Source of the DNA: Desulfolutivibrio sulfoxidireducens
GTDB taxonomy: Bacteria; Desulfobacterota; Desulfovibrionia; Desulfovibrionales; Desulfovibrionaceae
Assembly (NCBI RefSeq): GCF_013376475.1
Contig: NZ_CP045508.1
Span: forward strand, 2,043,501 to 2,107,500
Direction: 5' to 3'
Length of the DNA: 64,000 nt
Positions 36,367 through 46,425 of this stretch are shown here, piece by piece (the stretch's first letter is position 1; each line of letters begins with the position of its first letter). The notes beneath the pieces were generated by a model. That model had not been told where the DNA came from. It made no database searches and saw only the letters and a program-made list of their open reading frames with translations. The position numbers and the translations under genes are program-made.

Positions 36367-37404
36367 ATGAACGCGTGCGCGAAACGGATGGCGAACCTTG
36401 TCTTTGGGCTTGTCGCGGCCTTGGCCCTGGTGTTCCCGAATTGTGCCCGGGCCGGTGAGATCCTGGTCTACACGGCCCTCGAGGACGACGAATATCCCGG
36501 ATATCTGGAGCTTTTTAAAAAGGAGCACCCCGGGATCACGGTCAAGGTGGTACGCGACTCCACAGGGATCGTCACGGCCAAGCTTCTGGCCGAAAAGGAC
36601 AATCCCCAGGCGGACGTGGTCTGGGGCACGGCGGCCACCAGCCTTTTGGTGTGCGACCAAAACGGCATGCTCGAGGGCTACGCCCCCAAAAACCTGGACA
36701 AGGTGGCCAGCCAGTTCCGCGATGCGGCCAACCCCCCGCACTGGGTGGGAATCAAGGCCTGGGAGACGGGTTTTTGCGTGAACACGGTGGAGTCCGAAAA
36801 GCAGAAGCTGCCCATTCCCGCCTCCATGTCCGACCTGATCAAGCCCGAATACCGGGGCAAGATCGTCATGCCCAACCCGGCCTCCTCGGGCACGGGCTTC
36901 TTGACCGTCTCGGCCATCCTCCAGACCATGGGTGAGGACAAGGGCTGGCAATTTCTGGACAAGCTTCACGACAACATCGCCCTGTACACCCATTCGGGCT
37001 CCAAGCCCTGCAAAATGGCCGGGGCCGGGGAATTCCCCATCGGCATCTCGTTTGGCTACCGGGGCATCATCCAGAAGCAGAAAGGCGAACCTGTGGACAC
37101 CGTGTTTCCGGCCGACGGCTGCGGCTGGGACGTGGAGGCCAACGCCCTGATCAAAAAGGCGGCCGTCAAGCCCGAGGCCAAGGTCTTTCTGGACTGGGCC
37201 CTGGGCGGCGAGGTCATGAAGATGTACGCCAAGGTCTATCCCCTGACCGCCTATCCCACGGGCGTGGCCATCCCCGAGGGCTATCCGGCCGATCCGTTCA
37301 AGATCCTGGTCAAAAACGACTTCCAATGGGCCGCCAAGAACCGGGATCGCATCCTGGAAGAGTGGTCCAAACGCTACGGCTCGAAAAGCGAGCCCAAGAA
37401 GTAG
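36367..37404 (+). CDS. phnS: ABC transporter substrate-binding protein, probable 2-aminoethylphosphonate binder
   Basis: A 345-residue periplasmic binding protein of the iron/phosphonate (type 2) family with signal peptide (cleaved after CARA, before [10 protein letters not shown]). It is the first gene of a five-gene unit with ATPase, fused permease, PhnX and PhnW, so 2-aminoethylphosphonate is the likely ligand. The start at 36367 has AAAGGAG at six bases; the ATG at 36361 abuts that site. By family resemblance alone iron or a polyamine-like ligand would be possible; the operon decides. Confidence 0.85.
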   Translation: MNACAKRMANLVFGLVAALALVFPNCARAGEILVYTALEDDEYPGYLELFKKEHPGITVKVVRDSTGIVTAKLLAEKDNPQADVVWGTAATSLLVCDQNGMLEGYAPKNLDKVASQFRDAANPPHWVGIKAWETGFCVNTVESEKQKLPIPASMSDLIKPEYRGKIVMPNPASSGTGFLTVSAILQTMGEDKGWQFLDKLHDNIALYTHSGSKPCKMAGAGEFPIGISFGYRGIIQKQKGEPVDTVFPADGCGWDVEANALIKKAAVKPEAKVFLDWALGGEVMKMYAKVYPLTAYPTGVAIPEGYPADPFKILVKNDFQWAAKNRDRILEEWSKRYGSKSEPKK

Positions 37405-37480
37405 GCCCGTTTGTCCCCTCGGCCTTGACATCGCGGGCGCGATCCGGGTGATCCGCCGGATCGCGCCCTTCGAGGATATC

Positions 37481-38608
37481 ATGTCGGAACGATCGACACG
37501 CCTTGCGGATTCCTACCTGGTGGTGGAAAACGCCACCAAGCGGTACGGAAACGTGTTCGCCCTGCGCGACGTGTCCCTGCGCGCCGGGTCTGGGGAATTC
37601 GTGTGCATCCTGGGCCCCAGCGGCTGCGGCAAGACCACCATGCTCCGGGTCATCGCCGGGCTTGAGGAACAGGACGCCGGACGGGTGGTGCTGGCCGGGA
37701 AAGATGTCTCCGGACTGCCCGTCTCCCGGCGCAACGTGGGCATCGTGTTCCAGTCCTACGCGCTTTTCCCCAACCTGACCGCCGCCGAAAACGTGGGTTA
37801 CGGCCTGCGCAGCCGGGTCCGGGCCAAGGGCGCCCTGCACGACCGGGTCAAGGAACTCTTGCGCCTGGTGGGGTTGACCGGGTTTGGCGACGCCTATCCG
37901 GCCAAAATGTCCGGCGGCCAACAGCAGCGGGTGGCCCTGGCCCGGGCCATGGCCCTGTCTCCGAAATTGCTGCTTCTGGACGAGCCGCTTTCGGCCCTGG
38001 ACGCCAAGGTCCGGGTCATGCTGCGGGGCGAGATACGCGCCCTGCAACGTCGCCTGGGCGTGACCACGGTGATGGTCACCCACGACCAGGAAGAGGCCTT
38101 GACCATGGCCGACCGCATCCTGGTCATGCACCAGGGCCGGGTGGTCCAGGACGGATCGCCCAGGGACATCTACGACCAGCCGGCCACGCCGTTCGTGGCC
38201 TCGTTTATCGGGTCCATGAATTTTATCGAGGGCGCCAGACGCCTTCCGGACGGCACCGTGTTCCTGGGCAACCGATCCGTTCGCGGGGCTCTCGGCCCGC
38301 GTATGGCCGTTGACGTGGGCGATGCGGATCAGGTGACCCTGGCCATCCGTCCCGAGGACGTGACCATGGCCAGGCGGGACGAGGCCGGAGAGGACCTGTG
38401 GCCGGCCAAGACGCGCTCTTTGGAATTCCGGGGCGGTTTTTACCGGATTGGCCTGACCCTTTTCGTCGGAGGCGGAGAACGGAAGCTTTTGGCCGACGTC
38501 TCGGCCGAGACCGTGCGTCGACTCGGCCTTCGGGAGGACATGGGGCTTTCGGTGGGGCTTTGTCCGGACCGTATCCATGTCTACCCCGGCAATGCGGAGC
38601 GGGCATGA
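37481..38608 (+). CDS. phnT: ABC transporter ATPase of the phosphonate uptake system
   Basis: The 375-residue importer ATPase has Walker A GPSGCGKTT, Q-loop FQSYALFPN, signature MSGGQQQRVALARA, Walker B LLLLDEPLSALD and H-loop VTHDQ. A C-terminal TOBE-like region (from about 290) follows. It energises the fused permease encoded next, whose ATG overlaps this stop as ATGA at 38605. The start at 37481 is preceded by GAGGAT. Confidence 0.88.
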   Translation: MSERSTRLADSYLVVENATKRYGNVFALRDVSLRAGSGEFVCILGPSGCGKTTMLRVIAGLEEQDAGRVVLAGKDVSGLPVSRRNVGIVFQSYALFPNLTAAENVGYGLRSRVRAKGALHDRVKELLRLVGLTGFGDAYPAKMSGGQQQRVALARAMALSPKLLLLDEPLSALDAKVRVMLRGEIRALQRRLGVTTVMVTHDQEEALTMADRILVMHQGRVVQDGSPRDIYDQPATPFVASFIGSMNFIEGARRLPDGTVFLGNRSVRGALGPRMAVDVGDADQVTLAIRPEDVTMARRDEAGEDLWPAKTRSLEFRGGFYRIGLTLFVGGGERKLLADVSAETVRRLGLREDMGLSVGLCPDRIHVYPGNAERA

Positions 38609-40377
38609 ACAGCGCCCCGCTTCCGACGTTTCGCCCGCTGTCCCGTTTTTTTTCGCACATCGACGGGGAGCGCCTTGTCCGAGCCGCGCTTTTGGCTTTT
38701 TTGTGCCTGTGGCTGATCGTCTCCGTGGTCCTGCCCCTGTCCACGCTGGTGGTCAAAAGCCTTTGCGACAAGGCCGGAGGGTTCGTCGGCCTCGACAATT
38801 TCATCCGCTACTTCCAGACCCCCGCCCTGGCGGTTTCCCTGGGCAACAGCCTTTGGGTCTCGGGCCTGACCACCATTCTCGCCGTGGGCCTGGGATTCGC
38901 CTACGCCTACGCCCTGACCCGAACGGCCATCCCGGCCAAGGGCTTTTTCCTCGGCGTGGCCATGATGCCCCTTTTCGCGCCGACGCTTTTAAACGGCATC
39001 GTCCTGATCTACCTGTTCGGGAAAAAGGGTCTGGTCACCACCGGCTTTTTCGGACTTCTTCCTTTCGGGCTGGACATCGGCCTGTACGGAGCCGTGGGCA
39101 TCGTCATAGCCGAGGTGCTCTACATCTTTCCCCAGGCCGTGCTTCTTTTGACCATGGCCCTGCGGGCCACCGACGCCCGGTTCTACGAGGCCGCCAGATC
39201 CATGGGCGCCTCTCCTGGCCGGGTCTTTTTCACCGTGACCCTGCCAGGGGTCAGGTACGGGCTGGTGAGCGCCTGCTTCGTGGGCTTTATCCTGTGTTTT
39301 ACGGATTTCGGCGCGCCCAAGGTGGTGGGAGGATTTTTCAACGTTCTGGCCACGGACATCTACAAACAGGTCATCGGCCAGCAGAATTTCGTCATGGGGG
39401 CCACGGTCAGTGTTATTTTGCTTGTCCCCACGGTCCTGGCCTTCGTGGCCGACCGGGTCAGCCGGAAAAAACAGTCGGCCATGATCGCGGCCCGTTGCGT
39501 GCCCCTGGTTCCCTGCCCGGATTCACGGCGCGACCGGCCGTTTTTCTTCTTCTGTCTGGCGGTGGCCCTGGCCGTGATCGGGTTTTTCGCCGTGGCGGTC
39601 TTTGCCTCCCTGGCCAGGGTCTGGCCCTATGACCTGGGATTGACCCTGGCCCATTACGACTTTTCGCGTATGGGCGGCGGGGGCTACCAGGCCTTTTTCA
39701 ACAGCTTGAAGATGTCCGCGGCCTCGGCTGTGGTCGGCACGGCCGTGACCTTCGCCGCCGCCTATCTCATCGAAAAGACCTCCGGCATGGGGCATGTCCG
39801 CCGGGTGGCCTCCTTTTTGTGCATCGTGCCCCTGGCCCTGCCCGGCCTGGTCATCGGCCTGTCCTACATCTTTTTCTTCAATGCCCCGGCCTTCGACCTC
39901 TTTGGCCTGCGCATCCCCAATCCGGCAAACGGCCTGTACGCCACCATGGGCATCCTGGTCTTGTCCAACGTGGTGCATTTTTTCACCGTGGGCTATCTGA
40001 CGGCCACCACGGCCCTTGGTCAGCTCGACCGCGAGTTCGAATCCGTGTCCGAATCCATGGGCGTGCCGTTTTACGCCACCTTCCTGCGGGTCACGGCGCC
40101 GGTGTGCCTGCCGGCCATCCTGGAGATCGCCCTGTACTATTTCGTCAATTCCATGGCCACGGTCTCGGCGGTCATCTTCCTGTACGCGGCGGACATCCCC
40201 CTGGCGGCCGTGGCAGTGGCCAACATGGACGACGCCGGGGACATCGCCCCGGCCTGTGCCATGTCCGTTCTGATCGTGGCCGCCAACGTGGCCGTGAGGA
40301 CCCTCTACGGCCTTTTCACCGCAAAGGTCCGAAAACGTTCCCAGGCCTGGGCCGCACCCGGCAATGAGGAGGCGTAA
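38605..40377 (+). CDS. ABC transporter permease, two permease domains fused
   Basis: The 590-residue membrane protein contains two tandem binding-protein-dependent permease domains, each with about six helices. The first EAA-like loop is in YEAARSMGASPGRVFFTVTLPG and the second in ESVSESMGVPFYATFLRVTAP. One polypeptide therefore replaces separate PhnU and PhnV, as in FbpB-type iron transporters. It overlaps the ATPase stop by four bases. The start has no independent ribosome site and is probably translationally coupled. Confidence 0.9.
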   Translation: MNSAPLPTFRPLSRFFSHIDGERLVRAALLAFLCLWLIVSVVLPLSTLVVKSLCDKAGGFVGLDNFIRYFQTPALAVSLGNSLWVSGLTTILAVGLGFAYAYALTRTAIPAKGFFLGVAMMPLFAPTLLNGIVLIYLFGKKGLVTTGFFGLLPFGLDIGLYGAVGIVIAEVLYIFPQAVLLLTMALRATDARFYEAARSMGASPGRVFFTVTLPGVRYGLVSACFVGFILCFTDFGAPKVVGGFFNVLATDIYKQVIGQQNFVMGATVSVILLVPTVLAFVADRVSRKKQSAMIAARCVPLVPCPDSRRDRPFFFFCLAVALAVIGFFAVAVFASLARVWPYDLGLTLAHYDFSRMGGGGYQAFFNSLKMSAASAVVGTAVTFAAAYLIEKTSGMGHVRRVASFLCIVPLALPGLVIGLSYIFFFNAPAFDLFGLRIPNPANGLYATMGILVLSNVVHFFTVGYLTATTALGQLDREFESVSESMGVPFYATFLRVTAPVCLPAILEIALYYFVNSMATVSAVIFLYAADIPLAAVAVANMDDAGDIAPACAMSVLIVAANVAVRTLYGLFTAKVRKRSQAWAAPGNEEA

Positions 40378-40499
40378 AAGGCGTCCGGGGCCGGCCGCGC
40401 GAGGCGCCGGACGTTCCCCGGAAAGAACCCGTGATGAAGCCCCGGCGCCTCGGCACGCCCCCGGCCCGGTTCCCGAAAAGCTCCAAGGAGAAAAAACGT

Positions 40500-41333
40500 A
40501 TGGACATCTTTATCCGCAATACCGCCTACACCGGCCCGGTTCGGGCGGTCATCCTGGACTGGGCCGGAACCGCTGTGGACTTCGGCTGCATGGGACCGGT
40601 GGCCGTGTTTCTCGAGGTCTTCGCCCGCAGGGGCGTCCCGGTGACCATCCCCGAGGCCCGGGCGCCCATGGGGCTCATGAAGAAAGACCATGTCCGGGCC
40701 ATGTGCCGCATGCCCTCCGTGGCCGCAAGGTGGCGCGAGGCCTTCGGCCGCGATCCGGACGAGTCCGACGTGGAGGACATGTACGCCGAGACCGAGCCGC
40801 TTATGGTGGACATGATCGCCCGGCACGCCGACCCGGTCCCGGGCCTTCTCGACGCCGTGGCCGCCTTCCGGGACATGGGCCTTCAAATCGGCTCCACCAC
40901 CGGCTACACCCGGCCCATGATGGAGATGCTCATGCCCCTGGCCCGGGAGCGCGGCTACGCCCCGGATTTCATGGCCTGCCCCACGGACGCCCCGGCCGGA
41001 CGCCCGTATCCGTTTATGTGCTGGCAAAACGCCATAGCCCTTGGGGTCTATCCCCTGGAGGCCGTGGTCAAGATCGGGGACACGGTCAGCGACGTCCACG
41101 AGGGCTTAAACGCCGGCATGTGGACCGTGGCCCTGACCGAATCGGGCAACGAAATGGGCTTTCCCGAGGCCGAACTGGCGAGGATGGACCCGGAAAAACG
41201 CCAGGAGCGCCTGGAGGTGGCCGAAAACCGGCTGGTGACGGCCGGGACGCATTTTTTGGCCAAATGCATAGGGGACTGCCCGGCGATCATCGAGGAGATC
41301 AATTCCCGCCTGGCCTTTGGGGACAGACCGTAA
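40500..41333 (+). CDS. phnX: Phosphonoacetaldehyde hydrolase
   Basis: PhnX cleaves the C-P bond of phosphonoacetaldehyde to acetaldehyde and phosphate. The 277-residue HAD enzyme has the nucleophile motif VILDWAGTAVDFG near residue 16, the Schiff-base lysine region MGLMKKDHVRAM, GSTTGYTRPMM, and the motif IV region KIGDTVSDVHEGLNAGMWT. These are specific to this family within HAD. AAGGAG precedes the ATG at 40500. phnW begins 14 bp after its stop. Confidence 0.95.
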   Translation: MDIFIRNTAYTGPVRAVILDWAGTAVDFGCMGPVAVFLEVFARRGVPVTIPEARAPMGLMKKDHVRAMCRMPSVAARWREAFGRDPDESDVEDMYAETEPLMVDMIARHADPVPGLLDAVAAFRDMGLQIGSTTGYTRPMMEMLMPLARERGYAPDFMACPTDAPAGRPYPFMCWQNAIALGVYPLEAVVKIGDTVSDVHEGLNAGMWTVALTESGNEMGFPEAELARMDPEKRQERLEVAENRLVTAGTHFLAKCIGDCPAIIEEINSRLAFGDRP

Positions 41334-41347
41334 GAAAGGAACCCGCG

Positions 41348-42460
41348 ATGGACTCCAGACTGCTTCCCGACAATCCCTATCTGCTTTTGACCCCCGGCCC
41401 CCTGTCCACCTCGAAGGGGGTCAAGGCGGCCATGTTCCGTGACTGGTGCACCTGGGACGACGACTACAACACCCTGGTGCGGGGGGTGCGGGCCGAACTG
41501 GTCCGGCTGGCCGGAGGTGGGGAGGAATTGACCTCGGTACTCATGCAGGGCAGCGGCACGTTTTGCGTGGAGTCGGTCATCGGCACGGCCGTGCCCAGGG
41601 ACGGAAGGCTTTTGGTCCTGGCCAACGGGGCCTATGGACTGCGCATGGGGATCATCGCCGAGCGGCTTTGCATCCCCCTGACCCTGCTCGACTTCGGGGA
41701 ACTCTCCCCCCCCCGGCTCCCCGAACTGGCAAAGGCCCTGGACAAGGACCCGGCCATAAGCCACGTGGCCGTGGTGCACTGCGAGACCACCACAGGCATG
41801 CTCAATCCCGTGGCCGAGATCGGCCGGATGGTCAAGCGGGCTGGAAAGATATTCATCGTGGACGCCATGAGCTCCTTTGGCGGCATCCCCATGGACATGG
41901 GCGGGATCGGGGCGGATTTTCTCATCTCCAGCGCCAACAAGTGCATCGAGGGGGTGCCGGGGTTCGGCTTCGTGGTGGCCAGGCGGGAAGAGATGGACCG
42001 TCTTGTCGGCCGGGCCAGGTCCCTGAGTCTCGACCTGTACGATCAGTGGAAGGTGATGGAGGATGCGGGCGGCAAATGGCGCTTCACCTCGCCCACCCAC
42101 GTGGTCCGGGCCTTTGCCAGGGCCTTGGAGGAGCTGGCCATGGAGGGCGGGGTGGCCGCCAGGCACGCCAGGTATCTGCAAAATCATCAGGCCCTGGTTT
42201 CCGGCATGAACCGCCTGGGATTCGAATGCCTCCTGGGGCCGGAACACCGTTCCCCGATCATCACCGCGTTTTTCTGTCCCAAATGGCCGGGGTTCTCCTT
42301 CAGAGGCTTCTACGACGCCCTGAAGGAGAAGGGGTTCGTCCTGTATCCCGGCAAGGTCTCGGCGGCCGACACGTTTCGCATCGGCACCATCGGGCAGGTG
42401 TATCCCGAGGACATGTCGCGCCTGGTGGAGGCCGTTTCCATGTCCGGATTCGCGGAATAG
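41348..42460 (+). CDS. phnW: 2-aminoethylphosphonate:pyruvate aminotransferase
   Basis: PhnW transaminates 2-aminoethylphosphonate with pyruvate to phosphonoacetaldehyde and alanine, feeding PhnX. The 370-residue fold-type I PLP enzyme shows LLTPGPLSTSKGVK, RDWCTWDDDYN, QGSGTFCVES, HCETTTGMLNP and the PLP lysine in SSANKCIEGVPGFGF. AAAGGAA lies upstream. A shared bidirectional terminator separates it from the convergent chemoreceptor. Confidence 0.96.
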   Translation: MDSRLLPDNPYLLLTPGPLSTSKGVKAAMFRDWCTWDDDYNTLVRGVRAELVRLAGGGEELTSVLMQGSGTFCVESVIGTAVPRDGRLLVLANGAYGLRMGIIAERLCIPLTLLDFGELSPPRLPELAKALDKDPAISHVAVVHCETTTGMLNPVAEIGRMVKRAGKIFIVDAMSSFGGIPMDMGGIGADFLISSANKCIEGVPGFGFVVARREEMDRLVGRARSLSLDLYDQWKVMEDAGGKWRFTSPTHVVRAFARALEELAMEGGVAARHARYLQNHQALVSGMNRLGFECLLGPEHRSPIITAFFCPKWPGFSFRGFYDALKEKGFVLYPGKVSAADTFRIGTIGQVYPEDMSRLVEAVSMSGFAE

Positions 42461-42513
42461 AAGGTTTTGGGCCGCAGTCGCGGCCAGGAGGCCCTGGCTT
42501 CGGGACGCGACGC

Positions 42514-42557
42514 AAAGCGGGCCGGAATGATCCATTCCGGCCCGCGCTTTGTTTTTG
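42514..42557. terminator. Bidirectional terminator between phnW and a chemoreceptor gene
   Basis: Perfect arms GCGGGCCGGAAT (42517-42528) and ATTCCGGCCCGC (42534-42545), with T-rich sequence to the right on the plus strand and an AAAGC/GCTTT extension. It serves two converging genes. Confidence 0.85.
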
Positions 42558-42561
42558 GGGA

Positions 42562-44592
42562 TTAGTCCTGGGTCTTGAGATCCCGCACGAGGACCTGAAG
42601 CTCGCCGGCCTGCAGGGACAGTTCCTGGATGGCCCGGGAGGATTCGCCCATGACCTGGGAGGTCTCCGAGGAGATGCGGTTGATCTCGTCGACACTGCGG
42701 TTGATCTGCTCGCTGGCCGCGGACTGCTCCTCGGCCGCCGTGGCGATGGACCGGACCTGGTCGGCCGCGGCTTCCACCAGCTTGACGATCTCGGTCAGGG
42801 CCTGGCCGGATTTGCCCGCCAGGCCCGTCGCGTTTTCCACAGCCTTGGAGGCATCCTCCATGTTCTGGATGTTCTTGCGAGCCCCGGCCTGGATGGCGGT
42901 GATGGCCTGGCTGACCTCCTGGGTGGCGTTCATGGTCTTTTCGGCCAGTTTTCTGACCTCGTCGGCCACCACGGCGAATCCGCGCCCGGCCTCGCCGGCC
43001 CGGGCCGCCTCGATGGCCGCGTTTAAGGCCAGAAGGTTGGTCTGGTCGGCAATGTCCTCGATGACGTTCATGATCTTGCTGATTTCCTCGGCCTGTTTGC
43101 CGAGGCTGCCCATGTTCTCCTTAAGGGTCACGGTCTGGGTCTGGACCAGGGTGATGGCCCCAATGGCCTGGCGCACCACCTCTGAACCGCTTTCGGCCAT
43201 CTTCCGGGCCGCATCGGAACTTTCCGAGGCCCGGCTGGCGTTTTTGGCCACCTCAAGCACTGTGGCGTTCATTTCCTCCATGGCCGTGGCCGTCTCTCCG
43301 GCCCGCTCACGCTGCAGTTCGGCCCCGCGCCCGGCCTGTTCCACCTGGGTGGAAAGTTCCTGGGAGGCGGCGGTCAGTTGTTCGACCACGGTGTCGATCT
43401 GGGAGGCCGCCTGGAGCATCCCGTCACGCTTGGCCAACTCTGCCTGTTTTTTGGCCTCGGTGGCCTCTTCGGTGGCCCTTTGGCTCTTGTGGGCCATGGC
43501 CTCGGCCTCTTTGGTCTTTTGCTCGGATTCAAGGATCTTGGCCTTGAGATTCTCAAGCATCTTTCGCAGGGCAAAAGCCAGAGTGCCGATCTCATCCTTG
43601 TTTGTCACAACCAGAGCCTCGTTGAGATTCCCCTCGGCCACGGAGACCGCGAAGGCCGTGGCCCGTCCCAGAGGCCGCGACAGGGACCGGGCGAATAACA
43701 CGCCGGCCATGATCATGATCAAGGCGACAATCGAGGTCACGGTCAGAACCGCGGTCACGATCTCCCCCTCCACCTCTTCAATGATCTTCCGGTCCGCGCC
43801 GATAAAAAACATGCCCTCGGTCTTGCCGTCAGCGTCGATCAGCGGCCAGTAGGCCGTGTCATAGTCCCGTCCGAGGATGATGTTCCGGGCGATGAAGGGC
43901 TGGGATTTCTGGAGCACGGTTTCGAGGACCTTGGGATTGTCCATCTTGGTGCCCACGGCCCGCTTTCCGTCGCGAACGATGGTGGTGGTCAGACGGGTGT
44001 CCTTCTCGAATATGGTACACTCCACGCCGGTTCGCTTCTTGACGCTGTCCACGAAGCTGTGGGAGCCCAGATCGATGCCAGGGGTGATGACCCCGACGAC
44101 CTTGCCGTTTAATCTGACGGGATAGCCGGCCCGCAGGGAGAACTTGACCGCCGTTCCGGGTTCGATGCCCACGCTTTGCTGCCCGGCCAGGGCCTTTTTC
44201 ACGTTGGTCTGGTTAAGGACGCTGTCGCCGGCCTTTTCCGAGTGGCCCCTGGCCAGGACCTTGCCGTCCTTGTCGGAGACGGTCACGAACTCGATCAGGG
44301 TCTTATCCATCAGATCCTTGGCGACCTTCTTCAGATACTCTCCGTTCCCATCGACCACGGCCTGGGCCACGGTCGGGTTCTCGGCCAACATATAGGCTCC
44401 GGCCAGGAGAAACTGGCGCAGATCTTCCAGTTCGTAATCCACGCTCTCGCGAAACGTCTTGATGTTATTGACGGCTTCCTTGTCGAATCCGTTCACCACG
44501 AAATGATTGACCGTAAAGAAGATGGAACCAGAGAGCAAAATGATGGTCACAACGATCATGCCCACCAGCTTCCAGAAAATGGAGATTTTCAT
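42562..44592 (-). CDS. Methyl-accepting chemotaxis protein with Cache-type sensor
   Basis: The 676-residue receptor has TM1 (about 9-30), a periplasmic region of about 245 residues with Cache-like features ([37 protein letters not shown]), TM2 (about 280-302), HAMP, a coiled region and a signalling domain with [22 protein letters not shown]. The C-terminus ends LKTQD, so unlike the receptor at 33808 it has no CheR pentapeptide. GGAGG precedes the start. It may sense a small carboxylate or amine; the ligand is unknown. Confidence 0.93.
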   Translation of the reverse strand: MKISIFWKLVGMIVVTIILLSGSIFFTVNHFVVNGFDKEAVNNIKTFRESVDYELEDLRQFLLAGAYMLAENPTVAQAVVDGNGEYLKKVAKDLMDKTLIEFVTVSDKDGKVLARGHSEKAGDSVLNQTNVKKALAGQQSVGIEPGTAVKFSLRAGYPVRLNGKVVGVITPGIDLGSHSFVDSVKKRTGVECTIFEKDTRLTTTIVRDGKRAVGTKMDNPKVLETVLQKSQPFIARNIILGRDYDTAYWPLIDADGKTEGMFFIGADRKIIEEVEGEIVTAVLTVTSIVALIMIMAGVLFARSLSRPLGRATAFAVSVAEGNLNEALVVTNKDEIGTLAFALRKMLENLKAKILESEQKTKEAEAMAHKSQRATEEATEAKKQAELAKRDGMLQAASQIDTVVEQLTAASQELSTQVEQAGRGAELQRERAGETATAMEEMNATVLEVAKNASRASESSDAARKMAESGSEVVRQAIGAITLVQTQTVTLKENMGSLGKQAEEISKIMNVIEDIADQTNLLALNAAIEAARAGEAGRGFAVVADEVRKLAEKTMNATQEVSQAITAIQAGARKNIQNMEDASKAVENATGLAGKSGQALTEIVKLVEAAADQVRSIATAAEEQSAASEQINRSVDEINRISSETSQVMGESSRAIQELSLQAGELQVLVRDLKTQD

Positions 44593-44973
44593 GAGTCCTC
44601 CAACTGCTTTGAAGAAAACATAGGCCTCGGATCAATACAACCGACTCTCCGCCGCCAGTCCGTCTGGCTATCTCGACTCTACCTGTTTATCAATATGATA
44701 GCAGGAGAACACTTCAGGGGGCAAGGGGGAAAAAAGACGGCGGGCACAAATTGTCACACGAATACAGGCCGGGATCACGGCGTTTCATACCATAAGGCCT
44801 TTCAAATAAATGTGGTGGCGCGTCGTTGGCGTGGTCAGACGCGGATTCGATTTCTTCGGGGTTCTCCCTCCGGAGTGCTGGATGTGTTCCCCGATTTCGG
44901 GGCCACAGGATCGGAGAACTTGAATTTCGGAGATCATCCCGATATGTTGGGCCGCAACACAAGGACAACATGC
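44593..44973. other. Divergent intergenic region, no gene seen
   Basis: About 380 bp between the divergent chemoreceptor and M23 peptidase genes. AT-richer patches occur at about 44690-44705 and 44800-44815, which are likely promoter zones, but no clear -35/-10 pair or sigma-28/sigma-54 box was found. Confidence 0.4.
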
Positions 44974-46275
44974 ATGAAAAAAACTGTTTTCGGCATCATC
45001 GCCCTGCTTGTGCTTCTCGGAGCCGCAGCGGGCTATTTCTTCCTGACCGACGGAGAAAAACCCCTGGTCACCTTGCTTCCGGACTCCCCCAAGGTCTCGC
45101 CGAAACGGGAGTACATCGTGGAGGCCGCGGATTCCGGTTCGGGCATCCGGGCCATATCCGTGATGGTCGTCCAGGGCGACAAACGGATCACCGTGCTGGA
45201 CAAGACCTTTTCTCCGTCTCCACCGCAAGCCGGTGAGGCTTTCACTCTGGAAGGAGCGGGGCTCAAGGACGGCCCTTTTGAAATGGTCATCACGGCCACG
45301 GACAATTCCATTCACGAATTCGGGGGCGGCAACGTGACCGAGGTGCACAAGACCCTGACCCTCGACTCCATCCCGCCCGTGGTCGGCATCCTCAGCCAGG
45401 CCCACAACGTGCGCCAGGGGGGCGTAGGGTGCATCGCCTATTCCGTCTCCGAGGACACGGAATCCACCGGAATTGTGGTCGGGGATCTTTTCGCGCCCGG
45501 GTTCAAGCTGCCCAACGGCCACTACGCCTGCCTGTTCCCCTTTCCCGTGACCATGGAGCCGGCCGATTTCAAACCCAGGCTCAAGGCCGTGGATATGGCC
45601 GGCAACGAACGGATCGTGGACTTTCGCCACCAGGCCGTCGCACGCAAGTTCAAGGCCGACACCATGAACGTCTCCGACTCGTTTTTGCAGTCCAAGATGC
45701 CGCAATTTTTCGAGTTTTATCCAGGAATGAACGATCTTCTCCAACTTTACGTCACGGTCAACAACGACTTGCGCCGCGAAAACGCCAAGACCCTGCGCGA
45801 ACTGGCGGCCAAAACCGCACCCGAACTGCTGTGGGATAAGAAGTCCTTCCTGCGCCTGCCCAACGCCGCGCCCATGGCCGGCTTCGGCGACCGCCGGACC
45901 TACGTGTACCAGGGCCGGGAGATCGACAAGCAGACCCACATGGGCGTGGACCTGGCCTCGCTTGAAAACGCCCAGGTCCCGGCGGCGGCGGGTGGGAAAG
46001 TGGCCTACGCCGGTTTTTTCGGCATCTATGGACAGGCTGTGGTCCTGGACCACGGCCTGGGACTCCAGACCATCTATTCCCACCTGAGCCAGATTGCGGT
46101 CAAGGAAGGCGACCAGGTCAAGCGCGGCGACATCCTGGGCAATACCGGGGCCACGGGCCTGGCTGGCGGCGACCACCTGCACTTCGGGGTCATGGTCCAC
46201 GGCATCGAGGTCTCGCCTATCGAATGGTGGGATCAGCACTGGATCGACGACAACGTGGCCGACCGGTTCAAGTAG
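44974..46275 (+). CDS. Membrane-anchored M23 family metallopeptidase
   Basis: The 433-residue protein begins with a membrane anchor or signal (MKKTVFGIIALLVLLGAAAGY), then two Ig-like beta regions (about 30-210), and a C-terminal M23 (LytM/DipM-like) domain. Zinc ligands are visible in THMGVDLA and HLHFG, and YSHLS carries a further conserved histidine, so the domain looks active. Such proteins cut peptidoglycan cross-links in the periplasm. The start follows AAGGA. It stands alone and converges with modB. Confidence 0.9.
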   Translation: MKKTVFGIIALLVLLGAAAGYFFLTDGEKPLVTLLPDSPKVSPKREYIVEAADSGSGIRAISVMVVQGDKRITVLDKTFSPSPPQAGEAFTLEGAGLKDGPFEMVITATDNSIHEFGGGNVTEVHKTLTLDSIPPVVGILSQAHNVRQGGVGCIAYSVSEDTESTGIVVGDLFAPGFKLPNGHYACLFPFPVTMEPADFKPRLKAVDMAGNERIVDFRHQAVARKFKADTMNVSDSFLQSKMPQFFEFYPGMNDLLQLYVTVNNDLRRENAKTLRELAAKTAPELLWDKKSFLRLPNAAPMAGFGDRRTYVYQGREIDKQTHMGVDLASLENAQVPAAAGGKVAYAGFFGIYGQAVVLDHGLGLQTIYSHLSQIAVKEGDQVKRGDILGNTGATGLAGGDHLHFGVMVHGIEVSPIEWWDQHWIDDNVADRFK

Positions 46276-46425
46276 GACCGGCCGGGCACGCCCTCGTGCC
46301 CGGGCCAAGGCCCGAAGCCCCTCCCCCGGGCCGTGTTTCGTAAGGCGCGCCCGGGCCGGCGCCGGCCCGACAATTCCCGAGCCAGGCGAATCCCCGCCCC
46401 TTTCCCCGGCCTGGCCCGCGTCCCG

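Noticed and set aside
36367-40377. Iron(III) ABC transporter
   Set aside because: Binding protein and fused permease resemble iron systems, but phnX and phnW in the same unit make phosphonate far more likely.
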